The position numbers and the translations under genes were made by a program. A stretch of 64,000 bases of DNA from Roseiarcus sp963781895 (GTDB lineage: Bacteria > Pseudomonadota > Alphaproteobacteria > Rhizobiales > Beijerinckiaceae): contig CAWAIM010000031.1 of NCBI GenBank assembly GCA_963781895.1, forward strand, positions 1 through 64,000, written 5' to 3'. Of the stretch, positions 37,350 to 46,928 are shown one piece after another; within the stretch, counting starts at the first letter, position 1, and each line of letters begins with the position of its first letter. The notes below the pieces were generated by a model that saw only the letters and a list, made by a program, of their open reading frames with translations, had not been told where the DNA came from and ran no database searches.

Positions 37350-38492
37350 ATGTTAAACAAACTTGAGCCCTTGTCACTCGATCGTCGCGAAGTCGTCTGC
37401 GGGGCCGGTGCGACCACCTTTGGCGCGCTCGCAGGTTGGCTGATCGCCGGCTCCTCGCCCGTTCGCGCCGAGCCGTTTGCCCGAGACGCGCCAGAGATCG
37501 ATCGACTGACGCTGAGTACCGTAATTGATAGCTACCAAATCGCGGTCGCGCCCGATGCGAAGATCGGCAACGTAACAATCAAACGCTTCGGCTTCGCACT
37601 TAGTGATCAGCCGCCAGGCAAAGCCCTAGCGAGCGAATTTGGCCTTTCCTTGCATGCAACGTCGCAGGCAGGATCGGAGTCGCGCAACGTTCTTATTGAT
37701 TTTGGTTATACGCCGGAGGCCTTGAACAACAACATGGCGTTGCTGACTTTAGATCCCGGCAAAATCGACGCGCTTGTCCTCTCGCACGGCCATTACGATC
37801 ATTTCGGCGGGCTTGTGGGGTTTCTCAGTCAAAACAAGGGCAAGCTGAAAGCGAAATTGCCAATCTTTCTCGGCGGCGAGGAATGCTTCTGCTCACGCCA
37901 ATGGCTAGCGCCGCCTATGAAGGGAGACTTTGGCGCGCTAGATCGAATTGCGATGCAAGACGCTGATCTCGCGATAATGTTCTCAGAAGGGCCGGCGCTT
38001 GTCGCCGATCAAGCCTTTACGACGGGCAGAGTTGATCTCAAGAGTTTTGAGAAGGTGCTGTCTCCAAGCACGATGAAGATTGGTCGCGTCGGGAACTTTG
38101 GCTGCTATCCCGAAGCCTTTACCGCCGAGGAGCGGGAGAAGGGCAGCATTCCCGATCAGTTCCGCCATGAGATCGGAACGGCATTCAATCTGAAGCGGCG
38201 AGGTCTTATCGTGCTGTCGTCCTGCTCGCATCGCGGTATCGTCAACATAGTGAAGCAGGCGCAAATCGTCTCGGGCGTCTCAAAAGTCCACGCCATCATC
38301 GGAGGCTTTCACCTCGCCCCGTTCAAGGACGATTATGTGCGCGACGTTGTAAGCGAAATAAGGCAAATTGATCCCGACTATGTCGTTCCCATGCATTGTA
38401 GCGGCGAGCCGTTCTACGAAATTATGAAAGTGGAGATGCCGACGAAGCTCCTGCGCTCCTTCACCGGCTCTCAATTCATATTCGAATCGTAA
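37350..38492 (+). CDS. Tat-exported metallo-beta-lactamase-fold hydrolase
   Basis: 380 residues from the ATG at 37350 with AAGGAGG upstream. The N-terminus has a twin-arginine type signal (LSLDRREVVCGAGA, then a hydrophobic stretch ending PVRA). The MBL core shows LSHGHYDHFGGL as metal-binding motif, LSSCSHRGIVN, IIGGFHL and VPMHCSGEPF, a set found in the relatives of methanopterin-synthesis dihydropteroate synthase-like MBL proteins. Probably a periplasmic metal-dependent hydrolase; the substrate is unknown. Confidence 0.82.
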   Translation: MLNKLEPLSLDRREVVCGAGATTFGALAGWLIAGSSPVRAEPFARDAPEIDRLTLSTVIDSYQIAVAPDAKIGNVTIKRFGFALSDQPPGKALASEFGLSLHATSQAGSESRNVLIDFGYTPEALNNNMALLTLDPGKIDALVLSHGHYDHFGGLVGFLSQNKGKLKAKLPIFLGGEECFCSRQWLAPPMKGDFGALDRIAMQDADLAIMFSEGPALVADQAFTTGRVDLKSFEKVLSPSTMKIGRVGNFGCYPEAFTAEEREKGSIPDQFRHEIGTAFNLKRRGLIVLSSCSHRGIVNIVKQAQIVSGVSKVHAIIGGFHLAPFKDDYVRDVVSEIRQIDPDYVVPMHCSGEPFYEIMKVEMPTKLLRSFTGSQFIFES

Positions 38493-38640
38493 CCACGCAC
38501 GAGTAGCGTTTGTCAGCATAAGACGAATGGGTCGATAGCGAAAATTCAGTCTGAGACGCGTCCTTCACTGCGTCGCCAGGCGTTGCGTCGGCGCGGTCGA
38601 AGGTCCAAGGGAAAAAGGCCCCGCGCCCGCCGGACACCCC

Positions 38641-39423
38641 ATGCCGAAATTCTCCGCCAACCTGGGCTTTCTGTTCACCGAACGGCCGTTTCTCGACCGC
38701 TTCGCCGCCGCGGCCAGGGCGGGGTTTGCGGGCGTCGAATTCGCCTCGCCCTACGAGCATGAGCCGAACGAGATCGCGCGCCGCCTCGCCGATTGCGGCC
38801 TGACGCAGGCCTTGTTCAACCTGCCGGCGGGGGATTTGGAGGCCGGCGAGCGCGGGCTCGCCATTCTCCCCGGGCGGGAGCGGGAGTTTCGCGACGGGGT
38901 CGCCCGGGCGCTCGACATGGCGCAGGCGCTCGGCTGCGAGCGGCTCAACTGTCTTGCCGGAATCGCGCCGCCGGACGCCGATCGACAGGCGCTCGAGTCG
39001 ATTTTCCTCGACAATCTCGCCTTCGCCGCCGACGCGGCGCAGCGTCGCGGCGTCAGGCTGATGATCGAGCCGATCAACGATCGCGACATGCCGGGCTTCT
39101 TCCTCGACCGTTCCGACGAGGCCCTGCGGCTGATCGGGCGCGTGAACTCCGGCAATCTCTATCTGCAGGCCGACGTCTATCACATGCAGGTGATGGAGGG
39201 CGACCTCGCCCGCCGGATCGAGGCCGCGCTGCCGCGGATCGGCCATATCCAGATCGCCGACAATCCCGGACGCCACGAGCCCGGCACGGGCGAGATCAAC
39301 TATTCCTTCCTCATCCCGCTGATCGACCGCCTCGGCTACCAGGGCTGGGTCGGATGCGAATACCGGCCGCTCGGCGAAACCGAGGCGGGGTTGGGCTGGA
39401 TGAAGCCGTACCGGCGGGACTGA
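38641..39423 (+). CDS. hyi: Hydroxypyruvate isomerase family protein
   Basis: 260 residues of the xylose-isomerase-like TIM barrel. Characteristic segments: FSANLGFLFTERPFLDRFAA, GVEFASPYEHEP, IEPINDRDMPGFFLDR with the metal-ligand glutamate, QADVYHMQVMEGDL, HIQIADNPGRHEPGTGEINY and CEYRPLGETEAGL. The family interconverts hydroxypyruvate and tartronate semialdehyde, or acts as 2-oxo-tetronate isomerase (OtnI). No glyoxylate-pathway genes are next to it, so the exact substrate is open. Confidence 0.9.
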   Translation: MPKFSANLGFLFTERPFLDRFAAAARAGFAGVEFASPYEHEPNEIARRLADCGLTQALFNLPAGDLEAGERGLAILPGREREFRDGVARALDMAQALGCERLNCLAGIAPPDADRQALESIFLDNLAFAADAAQRRGVRLMIEPINDRDMPGFFLDRSDEALRLIGRVNSGNLYLQADVYHMQVMEGDLARRIEAALPRIGHIQIADNPGRHEPGTGEINYSFLIPLIDRLGYQGWVGCEYRPLGETEAGLGWMKPYRRD

Positions 39424-39451
39424 GCCGCCGCCGTCGAAATCCGATTGCGCT

Positions 39452-40404
39452 CTAAATCCAGGCGAGCTCCGGCCCCAGCGGCACGATCTGTGATGGGGTT
39501 GAGGGCCTTGATCGAATAATACCCGCGCTTGATGTGGTCGATGCTGAGCGTCTCGCGGAACGCCGGAACGGCGGCGAGCCGGGCGAGATAGGCGCTCAGA
39601 TTCGCATAGTCGGCGATGCGGCGCAGATTGCACTTGAAAATTCCGTGATAAGCGGCGTCGAAGCGCGCCAGGGTCACGAACACGCGCACGTCCGCTTCCG
39701 TCAGCCTGCCGCCGACCAGGAAGGGGCCGGCGGCGAGCCTGCGCTCCAGCGCGTCGAGCATGGCGAACACCCCGGCGAACGCCTCCTCGTAGGCGCCCTG
39801 GGTGGTGGCGAAACCGGCGCGGTACACGCCGTTGTTGAGCGCGGGATAGACCTCGGCGTTGAGCGCGTCGATCTCGCCGCGCAGATCCTCCGGGTAGAGG
39901 TCGATCGCGGCGTCGGCGAGCGCGCCGAAGCCGGAATTGAACATGCGCAGGATGTCGCTCGAACTCGTTGTTGACGATGGTGCGGCGCTGCTTGTCCCAC
40001 AGAACCGGCACGGTCGCGCGGCCGGTGAAACGCGGGTCGGCGCGGACATAGACCTCATGCAGGTAGGTCGCGCCGTTGACCGTGTCCCGGTCCGCGCCGG
40101 GATAATCGCCGAAACGCCAGCCCTGATCCGTCATCGCCGGCTCGACGATCGACACCGAGACCGCGCTGTCGAGCCGCTTGAGCTTGCGGGCGATCAGCGT
40201 GCGGGTCGCCCACGGGCAGATCAGCGCGGCGTACAGGTGATAGCGCCCCGGCTCGGCGCGAAAGCCGCCTTCGCCGGTCGGGCCCGCGGCGCCGTCGGGC
40301 GTGACCCAATGGCGAAAGCTGGAGACCTGGCGAACGAAGCCGCCTTTGGCGTCCGTCGACTGGACCGGCTGCCAGGCGTCAGACCACTTTCCGTCGACAA
40401 GCAT
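39452..40404 (-). CDS. Glutathionyl-hydroquinone reductase, two frame changes (near 39960 and 39500)
   Basis: The start ATG at 40404 gives the N-terminus with RYHLYAALICPWATRTLI, where the Cys-Pro-Trp-Ala is the catalytic motif of Xi-class GSTs (YqjG/ECM4). The first frame runs to about 39960 (RTIVNNEFE), the second continues with DILRMFNSGFGALAD, VYRAGFATTQGAYEEAF and IDHIKRGYYSIKALNP, and a third gives the normal ending IVPLGPELAWI and the stop at 39452. About 317 residues joined, the family length. The enzyme reduces glutathionyl-hydroquinones using glutathione. Conservation across breaks suggests indel errors. Confidence 0.82.
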
Positions 40405-40535
40405 GGCGCGAACTCCTTGGCGGGCAGGGCGCGTTCCGCGCGGGGCGGGCCTCGCGCGCGCAATGGAGGCGCTGGTTCAACGCGGGATCGAAGCGCGGGT
40501 CAAGCCGGCCGCAGCCGGTCCCGGCGCCTGGGCGC

Positions 40536-41324
40536 TCAGGCCGCCGCGGGCAGCGGCGCGGCGGAGGCCGCGACCTGGTTGCGTCCGGCGCGCTTGGCTT
40601 CGTAGAGCGCGGCGTCGGCCTTGGCCAGCAGGGCGGAGACGGTTCGCTCGCGCTCCGAACTCGCCGCGAATCCGATGCTGAGCGTGATCGTCGCCGACGC
40701 GCCGTTCCAGGCGAAGGCGTGGGCGGCGAAAGTCCTTCGAATCCCCTCCGCCAGGACCAGGGCCTCGCCCCCGCCGCAATCGCCCAGAACGGCGACGAAT
40801 TCCTCGCCGCCGAGACGGGCGAGAAAGACATGGTCCCGATCGACCGTCTGGCGCAGCAGGTCGGCGGCGCTCCTGAGCACCGCGTCGCCGAACTCATGAC
40901 CGAACGCGTCGTTGACCTCCTTGAAATGATCGAGGTCGCACATCAGGACCGCGGCGGGACGCCCGCGCGCGCTCAGCGCATCGACCGCGCGCGCGGCGAC
41001 GCTCTCGAATCCGCGCCGGTTGAGCAGGCCGGTCAGAGGGTCGGTGCAGGCGAGCCGGATCAGTTCGTCGCGCGCCAGATTGAGCTCGCGCAGCGTCCTG
41101 ACGCTGCGGATGGCCACCACCGGCGTGAACACCAGCGTCTCCACCAGCGCCACCGCCATGCTGAAGATCAGGATCGTGTGGCCGTCCAGCTTGCGGCTCA
41201 AATCGCCGCCGTAGACCCAGAGCGTCGAAAGCAGGGTCGCCGGCACGACGCAGCACAGCGCAAACAGCGTCTGGGCCGCCATCCATCGGACCATTTGCGC
41301 GTTCGTACGAAGGGCCGGGGCCAA
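40536..41324 (-). CDS. Membrane-bound GGDEF diguanylate cyclase
   Basis: 262 residues. Two N-terminal membrane helices (LFALCCVVPATLLSTLWVYG and ILIFSMAVALVETLVFTPVV) and no sensory domain are followed by a GGDEF domain with DPLTGLLNRRGFE, CDLDHFKEVNDAFGHEFGD and the active-site LGGEEFVAV. GGEEF is an active variant, so c-di-GMP synthesis is expected. No RxxD inhibitory site is obvious five residues before the motif. The start may be the TTG at 41324 or the ATG at 41294. Confidence 0.9.
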   Translation of the reverse strand: MAPALRTNAQMVRWMAAQTLFALCCVVPATLLSTLWVYGGDLSRKLDGHTILIFSMAVALVETLVFTPVVAIRSVRTLRELNLARDELIRLACTDPLTGLLNRRGFESVAARAVDALSARGRPAAVLMCDLDHFKEVNDAFGHEFGDAVLRSAADLLRQTVDRDHVFLARLGGEEFVAVLGDCGGGEALVLAEGIRRTFAAHAFAWNGASATITLSIGFAASSERERTVSALLAKADAALYEAKRAGRNQVAASAAPLPAAA

Positions 41325-41426
41325 TTCCAGCGTCCAACAGATCAGCTCATAAAGGAGCTAAGGTATAAGTCCAAAGATATAGTGAAGCGCGGCGAGGATA
41401 TTCGCAGCATTCGCGGCCGCGCGCGC

Positions 41427-41741
41427 CTATTCGTCGTTGCTGGCGTTCAGGTCTTCGAAAGCGATGGTTTGCGCCGGGGGGCCGGCGCGCAGTCTCACCC
41501 CGACTCCGCCGCCGTTCTCGGGGATGAATTCGACCCCCGCCGCTTCGAGGGCCGCGCGCGCCCTGGCCGCCGCCCGCGAAGGGCCCCCGGCGACGCGCGC
41601 CGCCTCGAGACGCTTGACGGTCGACAACGACACGCCGGCCGTCTCGGCGAGCTTCGATCGCGACCATCCGATCAGGCCGCGCGCCGCCCGCACCTGCGAG
41701 CCCACGACAAAGTTCCAGGGCGAGGCGGAGGGTGGGGTCAT
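41427..41741 (-). CDS. Small XRE-type HTH protein
   Basis: 104 residues from the ATG at 41741. The HTH reads RAARGLIGWSRSKLAETAGV and SLSTVKRLEA; the C-terminus has AALEAAGVEFIPENGGGVGV, a tail seen in many short alphaproteobacterial XRE regulators. It lies between the radical-SAM and diguanylate cyclase genes on the same strand. The target is unknown. Confidence 0.8.
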   Translation of the reverse strand: MTPPSASPWNFVVGSQVRAARGLIGWSRSKLAETAGVSLSTVKRLEAARVAGGPSRAAARARAALEAAGVEFIPENGGGVGVRLRAGPPAQTIAFEDLNASNDE

Positions 41742-41826
41742 GATCGATTGCGCGCCGCCGCCCGAAGCCGCTGCCGGCCGCGAGGCCCGAAGCCTCCGGG
41801 CCGAAAGCGTCCGGCCCCGGTCGGCG

Positions 41827-43677
41827 TCAACGCGCCTCGGGCGCCGAGACCGCGGCGACGGGAACGCGCTTGTTGTCGCGAATGAGGTTCTCGACCTTCA
41901 TGCGCGCGAGCGCCCCTTCGCTGCCGTTGGTCGCGTGGTAGAGATCGAGCGCCTCGAATTCGTCGGCGCGCGGCTCGGCGATGGCGAGGTCGGTGTAGGC
42001 GTAACGGTCCGGCGCCTCCAGCGCCTCTTTCAGGGAGCGGCGCGTCGGGCTGACGAACTTCCAGTATCGCCAGGCCTTGACCAGCGTTTCGCCGACATAG
42101 CGCGGATAGAACACGAACGGCGATTCGATCGGCAGGCCGTGCCGGCGGTCGCGCCGGGATTTGAGCCTGAGCGCCCCGCCTTCGAGCGGATGGACGCCTT
42201 CGTGGTCGATCATCAGCTTGAACCACATGATCGTGCTGGCGATCTGCTTCGGCCGGCCGTTCTTGATCGCCGCGGCGCGGCGCAGGATGGTGTGGATGTG
42301 CTCCGGGGTATAGAACGCCTGCCACGCGGCCCGGTAGGCCTCCTCCCACTCGGCGTCGGTCATTTTCGCATGATGCGACACCCGGTGGTTGAGGTCGTAT
42401 TTGTTGATGTCGGGGTCCATCCACACGCCCTTCTTCAGCATGACCTTGTGGTCTTCCGAGCCGGGCAGGGGGGTGAGGAAAAAGAATTCGAGGATGTCGA
42501 GCGGCAATTCGCGCTTGATGATCTCGATGTCGCGCAGGATCGACTCCTTGGTGTCGGCGGGAAAGCCAAGGATGTAGCCGGCGTAGGTCATCGCGCCGTG
42601 GGCGCGCCATTTCTGCAGCATCAAGCGGTATTCGGTGATCTTGTTCTGGCGCTTCTTGGCGGCGATCAGATTGTCCGGATTGATGTTCTCGAGGCCGATG
42701 AACACCCGCCGCACGCCGGCTTTGGTCGCCTTCTCGATGAAATTGGGAATCTTGTGGCAGAGCGTGTCGACCTGGATGGTGAAGCCGCAGGTGATCCCTT
42801 CGCGCTCCCTGAGCTCGATCACGCGGTCGAGCAGGATTTCCCAATCGGTGTTGCGGGCGAAATTGTCGTCGGTGATGAAGAACCGGTCGATGCCCTGCGC
42901 CTTGTTGGCGCGGATGATCTGTTCGAGATCGTCGGGCGTGCGGAACCGGCTCTTGCGGCCCTGGACGTTGATGATGGTGCAGAACGAGCATTGATACGGG
43001 CAGCCGCGCCCGAGATCGATGCTGGAATAGGTGCCGGAGGTGCGCAGGACATGCTTGCGCGGCAGGATCGGCGCCGGTTCGCCCTCCAGCGAGGGCAGAT
43101 CGTTCATGAAATTGTAGAGCGGCTTCAGTTCGCCGCGCCAGGCGTCGAGGAGCACCTCGTCGAGCCGCGAATTCTCCGCCTCGCCGGCGAACAGCGACAC
43201 GCCCATCGCCTGCGCCTCCTTGAGCTCGGCCGGCATTTCCGGCAGCATGGCGAGGCAGCCCGAGACATGGAAGCCGCCGATGCAGACCTGAAGGCCCGCG
43301 GCGCGGAATTGCCGGGCAAGGTCGACCGAGCGCGGAAACTGGTTCGACTGCACGCCGACCAGTCCGATCAGGGCTCGTCCGCCCTGGCGCTTGAGGTCGC
43401 GAATGATCCGGCTCGGCACGACGCGGCGGTTGGTCTCGTCATAGGTGTCGATGGCGATCGACACCCCGGGGCCCAGCACCTCGCGCCGGCGCGCGTCTTC
43501 GGCCAGGCTGTTCATGCAGGCCAGCGTGTTGGACGGCAAGGCCGAGCGGAACCATTGGATCGGATAGCCGTCGTCGTCGTAATGGGTCGGCTTGATCAGG
43601 ACGAAGGTGAACGACGAATCGCGCCCGGCGGGGACCGGCGCGGCCTTGGATGGACTCAAACTCATGGGCTGGGGCAT
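41827..43677 (-). CDS. B12-binding-domain radical SAM protein
   Basis: 616 residues. The N-terminal Rossmann-like cobalamin domain (residues 25-190) is followed by the radical-SAM core with the iron-sulphur cysteines in GRGCPYQCSFC, then FRTPDDLEQIIRANKAQG, FITDDNFARN, VFIGLENINPDN and ILGFPADTKESI. The class includes methyltransferases and cyclases acting on unactivated carbons. The C-terminal 150 residues lack a recognised domain. ATGs at 43677 and 43665 are both possible starts. Substrate unknown; no hopanoid or bacteriochlorophyll gene is adjacent to guide the call. Confidence 0.88.
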   Translation of the reverse strand: MPQPMSLSPSKAAPVPAGRDSSFTFVLIKPTHYDDDGYPIQWFRSALPSNTLACMNSLAEDARRREVLGPGVSIAIDTYDETNRRVVPSRIIRDLKRQGGRALIGLVGVQSNQFPRSVDLARQFRAAGLQVCIGGFHVSGCLAMLPEMPAELKEAQAMGVSLFAGEAENSRLDEVLLDAWRGELKPLYNFMNDLPSLEGEPAPILPRKHVLRTSGTYSSIDLGRGCPYQCSFCTIINVQGRKSRFRTPDDLEQIIRANKAQGIDRFFITDDNFARNTDWEILLDRVIELREREGITCGFTIQVDTLCHKIPNFIEKATKAGVRRVFIGLENINPDNLIAAKKRQNKITEYRLMLQKWRAHGAMTYAGYILGFPADTKESILRDIEIIKRELPLDILEFFFLTPLPGSEDHKVMLKKGVWMDPDINKYDLNHRVSHHAKMTDAEWEEAYRAAWQAFYTPEHIHTILRRAAAIKNGRPKQIASTIMWFKLMIDHEGVHPLEGGALRLKSRRDRRHGLPIESPFVFYPRYVGETLVKAWRYWKFVSPTRRSLKEALEAPDRYAYTDLAIAEPRADEFEALDLYHATNGSEGALARMKVENLIRDNKRVPVAAVSAPEAR

Positions 43678-43782
43678 GGCTCAACGATCAAATGAACGAA
43701 TGCGCCACCGCTAACACGGGCGGCCCGATCCGGCAAATTCCCAATCGCGAGTCTGGGAGCCGAACGCGCGCGGTCCGGCGCC

Positions 43783-44395
43783 TCACATCGGCGGCACGAG
43801 CCCGTCCTTGCCGATCAGAACGAAGGCGGCCTCGACCGAGCCGTCGTCCTGCCTGACGCCGCGCGCGATCATCGCCGCGCCGGGCTTGAGGTCGCTCCGG
43901 GCGGCGGGCTCGAAGGCGACGATCGGGGTCGTTCGGGCCGACGACGATCGTCTGCTGGCCGCCCTTGTAGCTGACCGTGAGCTTCGGCCCAGCGGCGCCC
44001 TCGACGCGCGCGGCGATCGCGCCGTTGGTCATGGTGCTGCGGGGCGCGAGATCGAACGGGCGGAAGCCCTCGCCCGTCCCGCGCATCGCCTCGGGAAAGA
44101 TATGCACCTCCATCGCCTCGAGTTCGCCGCCTTCGCCCGGCAGCGCCGCGACGCCGATGAACGCGCCCGGCTTCACGTCGGCGAGCGTCGCCGGGACGAC
44201 GAAGGTGATGCGGGTCTTCGGGCCGAGGCGGATCGTCCGGTCTTCGCCCGCGCGCGTGCGCACGGCGACGCTCGCCCCGTCGGCGCCGACGCTCTCGATG
44301 GTCGCGCGCACCATCGTTGACGGCGGGTTCTGGGCCAGGACGGGCGCGGCCGAGAAGACGATTGCGGCGATGAGCGCGGTTCGAAGCGACGCCAT
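43783..44395 (-). CDS. Exported hypothetical protein, frameshifted near 43935
   Basis: The ATG at 44395 begins a signal peptide (LRTALIAAIVFSAAPVLAQ). The mature part is beta-rich: MVRATIESVGADGASVAVRT, RIRLGPKTRITFVVP-like strands, DVKPGAFIGVAALPGEGG and VSYKGGQQTIVVGP. Near 43935 the sense moves to a second frame reading TPIVAFEPAARSDLKPGAAM, then VLIGKDGLVPPM and the stop at 43783-43785. About 203 residues joined. The repeated DLKPG/DVKPG strand pattern resembles DUF5666-like periplasmic proteins, but the family is not certain. Confidence 0.6.
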
Positions 44396-44662
44396 GGCGA
44401 CCTCCAGGCGCAGGACTTTGGGGCGCGGCAGACTAGGCCGTCGATTTGCTGGCGCGCAACCACATTCGCATTGAAGCGGGTTCGAACAACGCCGGATCGA
44501 TGGCGGCGGGTTCGTCGCATCGGGGTGCGACAGGCGCGCCAAGCCTGTGCTAACCGTCAGGCGCCGCCCGGAAAAAGACACCGGGGCGTGGAAAAGCGGC
44601 CAATGGACGGCTCGACTGTCGGACCTGCGGCAGAACGGGCTTAGCCTTGCAAGGAGGAACGC

Positions 44663-45859
44663 ATGACTCAATCCCTGAAAGCGGCGGCGGACGCCGTCCT
44701 CAACAAAGCGGTCAATTCGACTCCCGGCGTGCCGGGCGTGGTGGCGGTCGCGACCGATCGCAACGGCGACATCTACGAGGGCGCCGCGGGAAAGCGCGCG
44801 CTCGGCGGCAGCGAAGCGATGACCGCGGACACCGTGTTTGCGATCTTTTCGACCACCAAGGCCCTCACCGGCACGGCCTGCCTGCAGCTGGTCGAAGAGG
44901 GAAAGCTCGACCTCGACGCGCCGGCGAAGACTTACGCCCCGGAGATCGGCAAGCTGCAGGTGATCGACGGGTTCGACGACGCCGGCAAGCCCAGGCTTCG
45001 CGCGCCAAAGCGGGACGTGACCACCAGGATGCTGCTGCTCCACACCGCCGGCTTCGCCTACGATTTCTTCAACGAGACCTACAATCGGCTGGCGCAGAAG
45101 CACGGTCAGCCGAGCGTGATCACGGCCTCGCACGCCTCGCTCCGCACGCCGCTGCTGTTCGATCCGGGCGAGAGGTGGGAATACGGGACCAACATGGACT
45201 GGGCGGGCCAGGTGGTCGAAGGCGTGACGGGCAAACGCCTCGGCGAAGTGCTGAAGGAACGCGTCTTCAAGCCGCTCGGCATGGAGGACACGGCGTTCTC
45301 GATGAACGAGTCGATGCGCAAGCGCATGGCGATCATGCACCAGCGCGACGAGACCGGAAAACTGATGGCCCTCGCCGATTTCACGCTGCCGCAGGATCCC
45401 GAGGTTCATATGGGCGGACACGGCCTCTACTCGACGGCGCTCGACTACGCGAAATTCATCCGGATGTGGCTGAACGACGGCCAGGGACCGGGCGGACGCG
45501 TGCTGAAGAAAGAGACGGTCGAAATGGCGGCCAAGAACAATTTGCCGGGCGACATGAAAATCAAGGGCCTGCCCGGCGTGATCCCGAGCCTTTCGAACTA
45601 CGCCGAGTTCTTCCCCGGCATGCCGAAGAGCTGGGCGATCACCTTCATGATCAACGATCGGGACGCGCCGACCGGCCGTCCGGCGGGGTCTCTCGCCTGG
45701 GCGGGCCTCGCCAACCTCTATTACTGGATCGACCGCAAGAACGGCGTCGGCGGCTTTTGGGCGACGCAGATCCTGCCCTTCGTCGATCCCCCCTCGGTCG
45801 GCGGCTACCTGGAGTTCGAAACCGCCGTCTACGCCAACGCCGTCAAGGCCGCCGCGTGA
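44663..45859 (+). CDS. Class C beta-lactamase-fold serine hydrolase/esterase
   Basis: 398 residues from the ATG at 44663 with AAGGAGG upstream. The catalytic SxxK is in AIFSTTKALTG, YxN in YGTNMDWAG, and the loop LLLHTAGFAYDFF is typical of EstB-like esterases of this fold. No signal peptide, so cytoplasmic. Such enzymes hydrolyse short esters or lactones and are seldom true beta-lactamases. Divergent from the exported protein gene upstream. Confidence 0.9.
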   Translation: MTQSLKAAADAVLNKAVNSTPGVPGVVAVATDRNGDIYEGAAGKRALGGSEAMTADTVFAIFSTTKALTGTACLQLVEEGKLDLDAPAKTYAPEIGKLQVIDGFDDAGKPRLRAPKRDVTTRMLLLHTAGFAYDFFNETYNRLAQKHGQPSVITASHASLRTPLLFDPGERWEYGTNMDWAGQVVEGVTGKRLGEVLKERVFKPLGMEDTAFSMNESMRKRMAIMHQRDETGKLMALADFTLPQDPEVHMGGHGLYSTALDYAKFIRMWLNDGQGPGGRVLKKETVEMAAKNNLPGDMKIKGLPGVIPSLSNYAEFFPGMPKSWAITFMINDRDAPTGRPAGSLAWAGLANLYYWIDRKNGVGGFWATQILPFVDPPSVGGYLEFETAVYANAVKAAA

Positions 45860-46053
45860 CCTGAATGACGACGCCCTGCGGCGGCGATGTCGCCGCGGGG
45901 CGAGCCTCGAGCCGCCGAATTCGGCTCTGACGAGGCGAAGCGCCGCGCAAGGCGGCGTCGACGCGCGGCATGGAACGCGTCGGAGCGCCGCCGAAAATAG
46001 GCTGTCATCGCGTTTGCCGTTAGGCCTTTCGCCGGTTGCGCCGCCTTGCCGTC

Positions 46054-46076
46054 ATGGCCGGGCCCGACCCGGCCAT
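46054..46076. repeat. Palindromic repeat (ATGGCCGGG/CCCGGCCAT)
   Basis: Perfect 9-bp stem with a 5-base loop inside a GTCATGGCCGGGCCCGACC context, like a palindrome widely dispersed in Bradyrhizobium-type genomes. A degenerate relative (GTCATCGCGGGCTTGACCC) is at 46731-46757. Confidence 0.6.
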
Positions 46077-46801
46077 ACGGCCGACACTGCGCCGCTGCAA
46101 AGCCCGCGTCGGCGACTCTGAGAGCTTTGTTCGCCGACCGCTGGTCTTCCGGACGCTCGACGCGCCCAGCCGCGGTTCGATGGCCGGCGCGGCATGCCCT
46201 TGTGCTGACGAGCTCATGAGCGCGAACAGTCTTTAAGCGGCATATTCGGTTCCAAGACGTACCGGCAGATGCGAAGCGATAGCCGTCTGGAGAGCATTTT
46301 CGCACTGCCAATGCCATTTGCGCGGAGTCATAACGGCGGATTGCGCAGCGCGGACAAGAACGCCTTCGGCCATCGGCGCGCGACGAAATACGCCCTGCAA
46401 ATTCATCGCTAACGGCGATTTTCAGGAATCGCCCTCGACATAATCTTCCATAAATCAGAAATTCATGCTATCGTCATTTTCAGAACCTCCGAGCCGTTCG
46501 GCGTTCAGCCATCGAAGGGCGACGAGCCTCGGACGGACAACGTCGGGCGAACCTCGACAATAACCATGAGTTCATTCGTTTAATTGATGCGGCCAGCGCG
46601 GGACGCGTTGACCGGGATCGACTGCAGCGCGTCGTGCATGAGCCGCCCGCTCGGCCCGAAATGGCGCCGCAAGTCCATTGAAAGAATGGATTCAGCGACC
46701 GGAAATGGCGCGCCGTCCGCGCTCCGCGGCGTCATCGCGGGCTTGACCCGGCATGACATTGAAGGCGGCGGCCGGAAATCCGCCTCAGTTTCCGCCAACC
46801 C

Positions 46802-46877
46802 CTTGAAAAGGCTCAAAACGGCGATGGGCGGCACTTCCGCCAAGTTCACATGAATGCCGCTCCGGCGCCGCTCCCGC
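46802..46877 (+). repeat. Dispersed repeat R1, copy B
   Basis: CTTGAAAAGGCTCAAAAC, then GGCGATGGGCGGCACTTCC, ending in a GGCGCCGCT motif. Same core as 16681-16759 (reverse) and 56725-56800. Confidence 0.8.
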
Positions 46878-46914
46878 TTCGCGCCGGCGCCGCTCCCGCT
46901 TCACGCCGGCGCCG
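46862..46914 (+). repeat. 22-bp tandem repeat, about 2.4 copies
   Basis: The unit CCGGCGCCGCTCCCGCTTC plus GCG or ACG is repeated twice, followed by CCGGCGCCG. It starts inside the end of repeat R1 and stops just before the pheA stop codon. Confidence 0.7.
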
Positions 46915-46928
46915 TGTCGGCGCGCCGG

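Larger units (their letters stand above)
45860..46928. other. Repeat-rich intergenic region
   Basis: More than 1 kb without a supported gene; short open frames on both strands show no family character. It holds two GC palindromes (46054-46076 and 46731-46757), dispersed repeat R1 (46802-46877) and a 22-bp tandem repeat (46862-46914). The middle (46380-46480) is AT-richer. It may be an accumulation site for short mobile repeats. Confidence 0.6.

Noticed and set aside
44663..45859. True class C beta-lactamase
   Set aside because: No signal peptide, and the STTK/YGTN pattern with an esterase-type loop fits EstB-like esterases better.
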